Assembly (NCBI GenBank): GCA_028869495.1
Contig: JAGWRY010000404.1
Span: 1-11,055 of the forward strand
Origin: Elusimicrobiota bacterium
GTDB lineage: Bacteria; Elusimicrobiota; Elusimicrobia; UBA1565; UBA9628
Length of the DNA: 11,055 nt
Reading direction: 5' to 3'
Part shown: in pieces, positions 1-9,128 of the stretch
Layout of the letters: every line of letters starts with the position of its first letter
Numbering within the stretch: position 1 is the stretch's first letter
The notes under the pieces: generated by a model
The model's input: only the letters and a program-made list of their open reading frames with translations
The model's database searches: none
What the model was told of the DNA's origin: nothing
Translations under genes and position numbers: made by a program

Positions 1-1874
1 AGGAAGGTCTCCTGCCCCTTCTTCTCCTCGAACGAGCGGATCGCGATCGCCGAGGTCACCTTCTCCTCGCCGGTCAGCGCCAGCAGGTTGACGACGGCCT
101 TGCCGCGGCTCGTGCGGTTGCCCTCGGGGATCTCGTAGGCCTTCAGCGCGAACACGCGGCCGCGGTTCGTGAAGAACAGCAGGGTCGCGTGGGTGTCGGT
201 CACGAAGAAGTGCTCGATCCAGTCCTCGTCCTTGACCTCGGCGCCGGTGATCCCCTTGCCGCCGCGTCCCTGGGCCTGGTAGGTCGTCGTCGGGATGCGC
301 TTGACGTAGCCGGTGTTCGAGAGGGAGATGACGACCTCTTCCTTCTGGATCAGGTCCTCGAGGGTCATCTCGGCGGCCTCGGTCGTGATCTGGGTGCGGC
401 GCGGCTCGCCGAACTGCTTCTTGACCTCCTCGATCTCCTTGACGATGATCGCGTAGACCTTCTTCACGTCGGCGAGGATGCCCTTCAGCTCGGCGATGCG
501 CTTGACCAAGCCGTCGTACTCGGCCTGAAGCTCGTCGACCGACAGCTTCGTCAGGTTCGCGAGGCGCATCTCGAGGATCGCGTTCGTCTGGGCCTTCGAC
601 AGCTCGAAGGTCTCCATCAGTTCGGTCCGCGCGGCGTCGGTGTCCTTCGAGCCGCGGATGATCTTGATGACCCGGTCGATGTTCTTGACCGCGACGATCA
701 GGCCCTCGAGGATGTGGGCCCGGTCCAGCGCCTTGCGCAGCTGGAACTTCGTGCGCCGGGTCACGACCGCGCGGCGGTGCGAGACGAAGTGGCCCAGCAT
801 GTCGCGCAGGCCGAGCACGCGCGGGCGCCCGTCGACGAGGGAGAGCAGGATCACGCCGAACGTGGTCTCCAGCTGGGTGTGCTTGAGCAGCTGATTGAGG
901 ACGACGTTCGCGTTGCCGTCGCGCTTGACCTCGATGACGACGCGCATTCCCTTGCGGTCGGACTCGTCGCGGATGTCGGAGATGTCGGGAATCTTCTTGT
1001 CGCGGACCAGGCCGGCGATCGTCTCGAGAAGGCTCGCCTTGTTGACCTGGTACGGGAGTTCCGTGACGATGATCGCCTGGCGGTTGCCCTTGATGTCCTC
1101 GATCTCGGTCTTCGACTGCACGCGCACCGACCCGCGGCCGGTCTCGAAATAGTCGCGGATGCCGGCCTTGCCGCGGACGATGCCGCCGGTCGGGAAGTCC
1201 GGGCCCTTGACGATCTTCATCAGCTCCTTCGTCTCGAGCTTCGGGTTGTTGATCAGTTCGATCGCCGCGTCGCAGACCTCGGACAGGTTGTGCGGCGGGA
1301 CGTTCGTCGCCATGCCGACCGCGATTCCGGCCGAGCCGTTGATCAGCAGGTTGGGGACCTTCGCCGGCATCACGGTCGGCTCCGTCGTCGTGCCGTCGAA
1401 GTTCGGCGCGAAGTCGACCGTGTCCTGGTCGATGTCGGCCATGACTTCCTCGGCGATCTTCGCGAGGCGGCACTCGGTGTAGCGGTAGGCGGCGGCCGGG
1501 TCGCCGTCGACCGAGCCGAAGTTTCCCTGCCCGTCGATCAGCGGGTGCAGAAGCGAGAAGTCCTGGACCATGCGCACCATCGCGTCGTAGACGGCGGAGT
1601 CGCCGTGCGGGTGGTACTTCTTGAGCACCTCTCCGACGACGCCGGCGCACTTCGAATACTTCTTGTTGGAGGCCAGCCCCTCGTCGTGCATCGCGTACAG
1701 GATGCGCCGGTGGACGGGCTTCAGTCCGTCGCGCACGTCCGGCAGCGCGCGGCTGACGATCACCGACATCGAGTAGTCGAGGAACGAGCCGCGCATCTCC
1801 GCGCCGAGATCGCGCGGGAGGATGTTTCCGATCGGCTCGGGGGTCAGGTCCTGCTGGGGCTCGGGCTTGCTCAT
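1..1874 (-). CDS. gyrA: DNA gyrase subunit A, C-terminus cut off by window edge
   Basis: GyrA is the DNA-breaking and rejoining subunit of the A2B2 gyrase that introduces negative supercoils. The open frame starts at ATG 1874-1872 and runs 624 codons to the left edge without a stop; the family is usually 800-900 residues, so part of the C-terminal beta-pinwheel is missing. The catalytic tyrosine is Y132, in AAAYRYTECRL (E. coli Y122). The quinolone-determining segment reads HPHGDSAVYD with Ser at 93 and Asp at 97, the wild-type residues at E. coli positions 83 and 87. A GyrA box, QGRGGKG, is at residues 535-541, which marks this as gyrase rather than topoisomerase IV ParC. A GGAG at 1886-1883, 8 bases before the ATG, supports the start. 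It lies 19 bases downstream of gyrB and is probably co-transcribed with it. Confidence 0.97.
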   Translation of the reverse strand, partial: MSKPEPQQDLTPEPIGNILPRDLGAEMRGSFLDYSMSVIVSRALPDVRDGLKPVHRRILYAMHDEGLASNKKYSKCAGVVGEVLKKYHPHGDSAVYDAMVRMVQDFSLLHPLIDGQGNFGSVDGDPAAAYRYTECRLAKIAEEVMADIDQDTVDFAPNFDGTTTEPTVMPAKVPNLLINGSAGIAVGMATNVPPHNLSEVCDAAIELINNPKLETKELMKIVKGPDFPTGGIVRGKAGIRDYFETGRGSVRVQSKTEIEDIKGNRQAIIVTELPYQVNKASLLETIAGLVRDKKIPDISDIRDESDRKGMRVVIEVKRDGNANVVLNQLLKHTQLETTFGVILLSLVDGRPRVLGLRDMLGHFVSHRRAVVTRRTKFQLRKALDRAHILEGLIVAVKNIDRVIKIIRGSKDTDAARTELMETFELSKAQTNAILEMRLANLTKLSVDELQAEYDGLVKRIAELKGILADVKKVYAIIVKEIEEVKKQFGEPRRTQITTEAAEMTLEDLIQKEEVVISLSNTGYVKRIPTTTYQAQGRGGKGITGAEVKDEDWIEHFFVTDTHATLLFFTNRGRVFALKAYEIPEGNRTSRGKAVVNLLALTGEEKVTSAIAIRSFEEKKGQETF

Positions 1875-1893
1875 GATCTGTTCTCCGCGGGGG

Positions 1894-4443
<2,550 letters not shown>

Positions 4444-4459
4444 CGGCCCCTCCTCCGCG

Positions 4460-4765
4460 TTAACGGTACGTCGTCCGGACCGCGGTCAGCCACGGCCGGC
4501 TGAAGTACTTGTTGAGGGCCTTCACCAGGCCCCCGGACCTCATGTGCAGCTCCTGCGCGGCCGCCGACGACTTCGGCCGCACGTATAAAATCCCCTTCTT
4601 CACGCCGACCAGCGTCCAATGCCTGGCGAAGGCTCCGCACTCCTTGTCCCACACGGAGCTCAGGATCGTCAGCTTGTCGTTGGCCGTCCCCGTCCGGTAC
4701 GAAAAGCTCCGGACCAGATCGCCGGCGGACGACCAGCGGTCCGGCTTGCGGCTTCCCTGGGTCAC
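4460..4765 (-). CDS. dciA: DUF721/DciA-like protein, probable replicative helicase loader
   Basis: This 101-residue protein has the DUF721 pattern: W39 in LSSVWDKECG, a following VGVKKGILYVRPKS strand pair, then AAAQELHMRSGGLVKALNKYF at 68-88. In characterised bacteria DUF721 proteins (DciA) help load the DnaB helicase and replace DnaC/DnaI. Assignment rests on this pattern and on its position between dnaN and gyrB, where DUF721 genes also sit in Actinobacteria. The proposed start is GTG 4765-4763, which overlaps the dnaN stop TGA (4764-4762) in a GTGA; no in-frame ATG precedes the conserved region. The frame stays open much further upstream, but that part lies inside dnaN and looks like Arg-rich shadow sequence. 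Translation is probably coupled to dnaN. There is no C-terminal extension, so it is a minimal version of the family. Confidence 0.75.
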   Translation of the reverse strand: MTQGSRKPDRWSSAGDLVRSFSYRTGTANDKLTILSSVWDKECGAFARHWTLVGVKKGILYVRPKSSAAAQELHMRSGGLVKALNKYFSRPWLTAVRTTYR

Positions 4766-5880
4766 AGGCGCATCGGCATCACGACGAAGCGGTAGTCGCC
4801 GTCCCCGCCGGCCGGCTCGAACAGGGCCGGATTGACGGGGCTGGTCATCGCGACGACCGTTTTTTCCGCGTCGATGTGCTTGAGGGCATCCATCACGAAG
4901 ATCGGGTTGAAGGCGACCGAGAAGTCGGCCCCCGCGTACTCGACGGCCAGGTCCTCGGAGAACTCGTTGTTCTGGCTCGACGCGGACACGTGCAGGACCC
5001 CCTTCTTCAGCGCGTACTTGATCGAGCCGCCGCGATCCACCGCGCAGAGCGACGCGCGCTTGGTGACGGCCTGAAGGTCCTTCGTCGGCGCGGTGAAGAT
5101 GACTTCCCTCTTGGTCGGGATCACCTGCTCGTAGTTCGGGAAAGCGCCGCCGACCAAGCGCGACAGGAGCGTCGTCCCCTTCAACTGGAACGTGATCTGG
5201 TTCTCGGTGACGGCGACCAGCATCTTCTCCTCGTCGCCGTCCTGGATCTCGAGGACGCCGAGCAGGCGCAGGAACTCGGCGAGCACCTTGGTCGGGACGA
5301 TCACCGCGAACTCCTTGTCCTTCGGGAGGATCTTCTTCGCGCAAACGGCCAGGCGCCGGCCGTCGGTCGCGACCATCTCGAGGACCCCCTTCTTGGCCGC
5401 CCAGAAAACGCCGTTGAGGACGTGGCGCGTCTCGTCGGAGGAGGCCGCGAAGATCGTCCGCTTGACCATCTTCCCGATCTCGGCCGCCGGAAGCTCGAAG
5501 GCGCTCGACTTGTTGAAGTCGGGCAGGACCGGGTACTCCGACTTCGGGGCGCCGACGATGCCGAAGCGGGAGCGTCCGCACTTCAGGGAGATCTTGCCGC
5601 CCGCGTCCACGGACAATTCGACCTCGTCGGCGTCCGGGAGACTGTGAAGGATGTCGGAGAACTTCTTGGCCGGGATCGTGATCGAACCGTCGCTCTCGAT
5701 GTCGGCCTTCAGGTAGTGCTTGACTCCCATCTCCAGGTCGGTCGAGACCACCTTCACCTTCTTGTCCTCCGTCTCCATCAGGAAGTTCAGGAGGATCGGG
5801 AGCGTCGTGCGGGAGGACAGGGCCGACTGGATCGTCTGGACGCCTTGCGCCAGTTCTTCCTTGCCGATGGTTATTTTCAT
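4762..5880 (-). CDS. dnaN: DNA polymerase III beta subunit (sliding clamp)
   Basis: The ring-shaped clamp tethers DNA polymerase III to DNA and recruits many partners. The 372-residue length fits three clamp folds of about 120 residues each. Family hallmarks are visible: ATDGRRLA at 171-178 (E. coli has ATDGHRLA), RLVGGAFPNYEQVIP at 241-255, FNPIFVMDAL at 324-333 and the C-terminal MPMRL at 368-372, which lines the partner-binding pocket and is identical to E. coli. Start ATG 5880-5878 fits the family N-terminus (MKITI); a GAGG at 5894-5891 lies 10 bases upstream. The gene follows dnaA after 174 bases holding DnaA-box-like sites, and its stop overlaps the start of the dciA-like gene. No recF follows, unlike many dnaA-dnaN clusters. 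Confidence 0.98.
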   Translation of the reverse strand: MKITIGKEELAQGVQTIQSALSSRTTLPILLNFLMETEDKKVKVVSTDLEMGVKHYLKADIESDGSITIPAKKFSDILHSLPDADEVELSVDAGGKISLKCGRSRFGIVGAPKSEYPVLPDFNKSSAFELPAAEIGKMVKRTIFAASSDETRHVLNGVFWAAKKGVLEMVATDGRRLAVCAKKILPKDKEFAVIVPTKVLAEFLRLLGVLEIQDGDEEKMLVAVTENQITFQLKGTTLLSRLVGGAFPNYEQVIPTKREVIFTAPTKDLQAVTKRASLCAVDRGGSIKYALKKGVLHVSASSQNNEFSEDLAVEYAGADFSVAFNPIFVMDALKHIDAEKTVVAMTSPVNPALFEPAGGDGDYRFVVMPMRL

Positions 5881-6054
5881 TTTACTTCGTCCTCTCCCTC
5901 ATCGAGCGGGGGACGCCGTGGATAACCGGGACTCCGGAGCGGACTCGGGCGCCCGTCCCGGTGGATAAGACGCGGAAGTTTTCCACGCCGTCCACCGGAG
6001 CCGGTTCCTTCCACGGCGCGCGGTCCTTTTCCACAGCCGGTCCCCAGGCTCCGC
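5881..6054. promoter_or_regulatory. dnaA-dnaN spacer with a cluster of DnaA-box-like sites
   Basis: Compared with the consensus TTATCCACA, this spacer holds TTATCCACG on the minus strand at 5917-5925 (1 mismatch), TTATCCACC on the minus strand at 5960-5968 (1 mismatch), TTTTCCACG on the plus strand at 5979-5987 (2 mismatches) and TTTTCCACA on the plus strand at 6027-6035 (1 mismatch). The first two are direct repeats 43 bases apart, close to four helical turns. An 8-base inverted repeat (ACCGGGAC 5925-5932, GTCCCGGT 5955-5962) lies between and partly within them. The spacer is not AT-rich, so I read it as a DnaA-binding sub-region or dnaN control element, not the unwinding site. I see no clear dnaN promoter. 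Confidence 0.7.
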
Positions 6055-7404
6055 TCATCTCTCGGCCGCCTTGATGTCCGCCTGGAGCCGGTTGATCAGC
6101 TCCAGGAAAAACGGGTCTTCCTCGATCTTCTTCTCGATCTTCTTGCGCGCGTGCAGGACCGTCGAGTGGTCCTTCCCGCCGAACGCCCGGCCGATGTCGG
6201 TCGAAGACTGGTCGGTCATCACGCAGGACAGGTACATCGCGACCTGGCGCGGCAGGGCGATCGAGGCGGTCCTCTGCTGCCCCTTGAGGTCCTTGACGTC
6301 CACCGAGTACTTGAGCGCGACGACCCGCTGGATCGTCTCGACGCGGACGGGGCTCGCGTCATCGAGCGACAGCGTGTCCTTCAGGATGTCGCGCGCGTCG
6401 TCGACCGACAGCGGCGCGCCGGTCATCGACTGGAAGGCCTTCAGGCGGATCAAGGAGCCCTCGAGGGCGCGGACGTTGCTCTTGATCGAGGAAGCGACGA
6501 AGAGCACGACGTCGTCGGGGACCGAGAAGCCCTCGAGCTCCGCCTTCTTGCGGAGGATCGCGATCCGCGTCTCCAGGTCCGGAGGCTTGATGTCGGCGAC
6601 GAAGCCCCACTCGAGTCGGCTGACCAGCCGCTGTTCGAGGGGGGACATCTCCTTCGGCGAGCGGTCGGAGCTGACGACGATCTGCTTGCGCGAGTCGAAC
6701 AGCGCGTTGAAGGTGTGGAAGAACTCCTGTTCGGAGCGCTCCTTGCCGATCATGAACTGGATGTCGTCGATCAGCAGGCAGTCGAGCGAGCGGTACTTCG
6801 CGCGGAACGCGTCGAGCGCGTTGTTCTGCACCGCGCCGATGTACTCGTTGACGAACTGCTCGCTCGTCGTGTAGAGGACGCGAGCCTTCGGGTGCTGGCG
6901 CCGGATCGCGTTGCCGATCGCGTGCATCAGATGGGTCTTTCCGAGGCCCACGCCGCCGTAGATCACGTACGGGTTGTACTGCGTGCCCGGGCTCTTCGCG
7001 ATCGACTCGGCCGTCGCGCGCGCGAGGCGGTTCGACTCGCCGATCACGAAGCCCTCGAACGTGTAGCGCGGGTTCAGGTCGGACAGCGCGAAGTCGGACT
7101 GCGGCGAGGCGACCGGGACCGGGTCCGACGGCGGCAGCACGCGCGTGAGGTCCCGCTCGATGCGGAAGTCGATGCCGATCTCGGAGCCGGCGACCTCGCG
7201 GAAGAGGGAGAGCAGGCGCTTCAGGTAGCGCTCCTTGATGCCGTCCGAGAAGAACTTGTTCGGGACGCGCAGGGTCAGCACGCCGTTCTCGAGAGACAGC
7301 GGCTGCACGGGCCTCAGCCAGAGTTCCGTGTCCTCTTCGCCGACCTCGGAGCGCAGGCGCTCCAGCGCCTGTTTCCAAAGCTCCGCCGCGGTGACGGTTT
7401 TCAC
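6055..7404 (-). CDS. dnaA: Chromosomal replication initiator DnaA
   Basis: DnaA binds DnaA boxes, oligomerises with ATP and melts the origin. The 449-residue protein shows domain I (about 1-82, with LWKQALERLRSEV near the start), a short linker (about 85-108) and the AAA+ domain III. Domain III has Walker A GGVGLGKT at 150-157, Walker B LLIDDIQF at 210-217, sensor 1 VVSSDRSP at 243-250, box VII RLVSRLEWG at 259-267 with the arginine-finger R263, and sensor 2 R312 in NVRALEGSL. Domain IV carries the DNA-binding signature DIGRAFGGKDHSTVLHA at 403-419. The start is GTG 7404-7402; it gives the normal domain I length and no better in-frame start exists. There is no convincing Shine-Dalgarno, because the bases just upstream are occupied by DnaA boxes, which suggests autoregulation. 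Confidence 0.98.
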   Translation of the reverse strand: MKTVTAAELWKQALERLRSEVGEEDTELWLRPVQPLSLENGVLTLRVPNKFFSDGIKERYLKRLLSLFREVAGSEIGIDFRIERDLTRVLPPSDPVPVASPQSDFALSDLNPRYTFEGFVIGESNRLARATAESIAKSPGTQYNPYVIYGGVGLGKTHLMHAIGNAIRRQHPKARVLYTTSEQFVNEYIGAVQNNALDAFRAKYRSLDCLLIDDIQFMIGKERSEQEFFHTFNALFDSRKQIVVSSDRSPKEMSPLEQRLVSRLEWGFVADIKPPDLETRIAILRKKAELEGFSVPDDVVLFVASSIKSNVRALEGSLIRLKAFQSMTGAPLSVDDARDILKDTLSLDDASPVRVETIQRVVALKYSVDVKDLKGQQRTASIALPRQVAMYLSCVMTDQSSTDIGRAFGGKDHSTVLHARKKIEKKIEEDPFFLELINRLQADIKAAER

Positions 7405-7419
7405 AGGCTGTCCACAAAC

Positions 7420-7439
7420 GTGGATAACTCGTTATCCAC
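7420..7439. repeat. Perfect inverted pair of DnaA boxes next to the dnaA start
   Basis: GTGGATAAC (7420-7428) and GTTATCCAC (7431-7439) are exact reverse complements separated by two bases (TC). Each arm contains the core of a DnaA box, so two DnaA molecules could bind head to head. The pair lies 15 bases upstream of the dnaA GTG codon, in what would be its 5' untranslated region, and could serve both origin binding and dnaA self-repression. Confidence 0.85.
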
Positions 7440-7440
7440 A

Positions 7441-7485
7441 GTATTTATGTATAAAATTTATGAGTTTATTTGAAACTTCAGAATC
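7441..7485. other. AT-rich island, candidate DNA unwinding element
   Basis: In bases 7441-7480, 33 of 40 are A or T, while the surrounding DNA is strongly GC-rich. The island begins directly after the exact DnaA box (7432-7440) and ends just before the box at 7487-7495. A low-stability stretch flanked by DnaA boxes is the normal layout of a duplex unwinding element. The same bases may also hold the dnaA promoter. Confidence 0.7.
7448..7475 (-). promoter_or_regulatory. Possible dnaA promoter inside the AT-rich island
   Basis: On the minus strand TTTCAA (7475-7470) and TATACA (7453-7448) are separated by 16 bases. The -10 element is fair and the -35 poor. Initiation would fall near 7441, so the dnaA leader would be about 37 bases and consist almost entirely of DnaA boxes. 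Any AT-rich stretch gives such matches, so this is tentative. Confidence 0.35.
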
Positions 7486-7610
7486 CCGTGGATAACCCTC
7501 GCCCACGGGCCGTTCGCGCGTCCGAAACCCCCCGAAACGCGTTCGCCCATAGTAGCGAATTTCCGTCGATCGAGTCAACTCTCGGCGAGCTCTCTCCACT
7601 CCTCGTTTCG

Positions 7611-7640
7611 TTGACAGTTCCTCTCTTAAGTCGCTAAAAT
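7611..7640 (+). promoter_or_regulatory. Strong sigma70-type promoter of the hpf operon
   Basis: TTGACA at 7611-7616 is an exact -35 hexamer and TAAAAT at 7635-7640 a -10 hexamer with one mismatch to TATAAT; the spacer is 18 bases. Transcription should begin about 6-8 bases after the -10, at roughly 7646-7648, immediately before the hpf ATG at 7649. Between 7501 and 7610 I see no further gene or clear site. Confidence 0.75.
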
Positions 7641-7648
7641 GGCGCACT

Positions 7649-8173
7649 ATGGAGATCCAGCTCACCGCCAAACAGCTCAAGGTCACGCCCGCCCTGCGCG
7701 AGTACGTCCAGCAGAAGATGGACAAGGCCCAGAAGTATTTCGACCACATCGTCTGGGGACAGGCGTTCCTCTTCGTCGAGAAGCGCGCCCACAAGGCCGA
7801 AATGATCGTCCACGCTCCCGGCCAGACGTTCCGCGCGCTGGCGACGGCCGCGGACCTGTACTCGGCGATCGACCTCGCTTCCGACAAGATCGACGCCCAG
7901 CTCAAGAAGCACAAGGAGCGCACGAAGGTGCGCCACAAGGCGAAGGCCTCCGAGACGATGTCGGGCGCGGTCGCGCCGCCGTCGGCGACGTTCTCCGTCG
8001 TGCGCCAGCCGGTCGTCCCGACGACGCCGGAGCGCGCCGCCGAGGAGATGGAGTCGTCCGGCCGCGACTTCCTCGTCTACCTCGACCGCGACACCGACCA
8101 GGTGCAGGTCCTGTTCCGGCGCAGCGACGAGAGCCTGGGCATCGTCCAGCCGGTGCGCAAGCCGAAGCGCTGA
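7649..8173 (+). CDS. hpf: Long-form ribosome hibernation promoting factor
   Basis: HPF binds the 30S decoding region and silences ribosomes; the long form also joins two 70S ribosomes into a 100S dimer. The N-terminal domain (about 1-98) starts MEIQLTAKQLKVTPALREYV and contains DLYSAIDLASDKIDAQLKKHKER at 69-91, the typical family helix. After a linker, residues about 116-169 (VVRQPVVPTTPERAAEEM, then RDFLVYLDRDTDQVQVLFRR and LGIVQP) match the C-terminal dimerisation domain, so this is the long type at 174 residues. ATG 7649 gives the exact family N-terminus. No Shine-Dalgarno precedes it and the promoter -10 ends only 8 bases upstream, so the mRNA is probably leaderless. It is the first gene of the plus-strand operon; hprK begins 4 bases after its stop. 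Confidence 0.95.
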   Translation: MEIQLTAKQLKVTPALREYVQQKMDKAQKYFDHIVWGQAFLFVEKRAHKAEMIVHAPGQTFRALATAADLYSAIDLASDKIDAQLKKHKERTKVRHKAKASETMSGAVAPPSATFSVVRQPVVPTTPERAAEEMESSGRDFLVYLDRDTDQVQVLFRRSDESLGIVQPVRKPKR

Positions 8174-8177
8174 CGCC

Positions 8178-9128
8178 GTGACGGCCGCGGAACTGACGGT
8201 CGGGGATCTCCTGAAGGAGCAGGGCGAGAGGCTGCGCCTCGAGCTCCTCTGCGGGGAGAAGTCGCTCGGCCGCCGGATCACGGTCGCCGACCTCAACCGG
8301 CCGGGCCTGGCCCTGTCGGGATTCCTCGACCGGTTCCGCGGCGAGAGGATCCAGGTCTTCGGCGCGGGAGAGCAGGCCTACTGCCAGAAGACCGACGCGA
8401 AGAAGCTGGCGGCGTCATTGTCGTCGATGCTGGCCACGCCGGATCTCCCGTGCGTGCTCGTCACGCACAACGCGCCGGTCCCGCCGGCGCTGACGCAGGC
8501 CTGCAAGAAGCACGGCGTCCCGCTCATCCGTTCGGCCTACGACACGGCGACCTTGACCGGCGAACTCTCCGAGGCGCTCGAGGCGCGTCTGGCCCCGACG
8601 ACGACCGTGCACGGCGTCCTCGTCGACGTCTACGGACTCGGCGTCCTGATCCAGGGAGAGGCCGGCATCGGGAAGTCCGAGTGCGCGCTCGAGCTCCTCA
8701 AGCGCGGGCATATCCTGGTCGCCGACGACGTCGTCCACGTCCGCCACCGGCGGGGCAACTACCTGCGCGGCTCCTGCCCCGAGCCCCTGCGCAACCACAT
8801 GGAGGTGCGCGGGCTCGGCGTCATCGACGTGAAGCTCCTGTTCGGCATCGGCGCGATCCTCGACCGCACGCGCATCGAGCTCGCGATCCAGTTGGAGCCC
8901 TGGACCGCCCAGCAGCACGTCGACCGCACCGGCCTCGAGACGCGGCGGATCACGCTCCTCGACGTCGAGATCCCGCTGATCCGCATCCCGGTCAGCCCCG
9001 GCCGCAACCTCGCGGTCCTCATCGAGGTGGCGGCCCTGAACCAGCGCCTGCGCTCGCAGGGATACTTCTCGGCCGAGACGTTCAACAAGCGCCTGATCGA
9101 GAGGATGAGAGCCAAGGAGCGCTCGTGA
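8178..9128 (+). CDS. hprK: HPr kinase/phosphorylase
   Basis: HprK phosphorylates HPr on its regulatory serine using ATP or pyrophosphate and reverses the reaction with phosphate, so it reports energy state to the PTS. At 316 residues it has the usual length. The N-terminal domain (about 1-130) is followed by the kinase domain with VHGVLVDVYGLGVLI at 144-158, Walker A GEAGIGKS at 160-167, ADDVV at 182-186 and the family signature MEVRGLGVIDV at 208-218. The P-loop has Ala at 162 where the family commonly has Ser (GxSGxGKS). Start is GTG 8178, 4 bases after the hpf stop; no Shine-Dalgarno is visible, so translation probably depends on coupling to hpf. The stop overlaps the rapZ start. HPr, its substrate, is not in the window. 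Confidence 0.96.
   Translation: MTAAELTVGDLLKEQGERLRLELLCGEKSLGRRITVADLNRPGLALSGFLDRFRGERIQVFGAGEQAYCQKTDAKKLAASLSSMLATPDLPCVLVTHNAPVPPALTQACKKHGVPLIRSAYDTATLTGELSEALEARLAPTTTVHGVLVDVYGLGVLIQGEAGIGKSECALELLKRGHILVADDVVHVRHRRGNYLRGSCPEPLRNHMEVRGLGVIDVKLLFGIGAILDRTRIELAIQLEPWTAQQHVDRTGLETRRITLLDVEIPLIRIPVSPGRNLAVLIEVAALNQRLRSQGYFSAETFNKRLIERMRAKERS

Larger units (their letters stand above)
7405..7500. other. Candidate chromosomal replication origin (oriC) core
   Basis: This segment upstream of dnaA combines DnaA boxes with an AT-rich island. Boxes seen: plus-strand CTGTCCACA at 7408-7416 (2 mismatches to TTATCCACA), minus-strand TTATCCACG at 7419-7427 (1), plus-strand TTATCCACA at 7432-7440 (exact) and minus-strand TTATCCACG at 7487-7495 (1). 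The AT-rich island lies between the last two. Genes to the left are on the minus strand and genes to the right on the plus strand, so transcription leads away from this point on both sides. I do not see a clear run of DnaA-trio repeats. The boxes and island are read directly; origin function is inference. Confidence 0.8.

Noticed and set aside
4766..5581. Upstream extension of the DciA-like frame across dnaN
   Set aside because: The stretch is Arg/Gly/Pro-rich and lies wholly within dnaN; the conserved DUF721 part begins after the dnaN stop.
6007..6015. CCTTCCACG as another DnaA box
   Set aside because: Four mismatches to TTATCCACA; too weak to count.
7541..7560. Short inverted repeat TTCGC/GCGAA upstream of the hpf promoter
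   Set aside because: Only five-base arms, expected by chance in such GC-rich DNA, and no T-run to make it a terminator.
7639..7641. Earlier ATG as an hpf start
   Set aside because: It is in a different reading frame from hpf and overlaps the -10 element; the encoded peptide is a shadow.
7432..7938. 168-codon minus-strand open frame spanning the origin and the start of hpf
   Set aside because: It crosses the DnaA boxes, AT-rich island and hpf promoter and is antisense to a well-supported gene; no family resemblance.
8450..9124. Upstream extension of the rapZ frame
   Set aside because: It is an Arg/Pro-rich shadow of hprK; the GTG at 9125 with a good ribosome-binding site gives the normal RapZ length.
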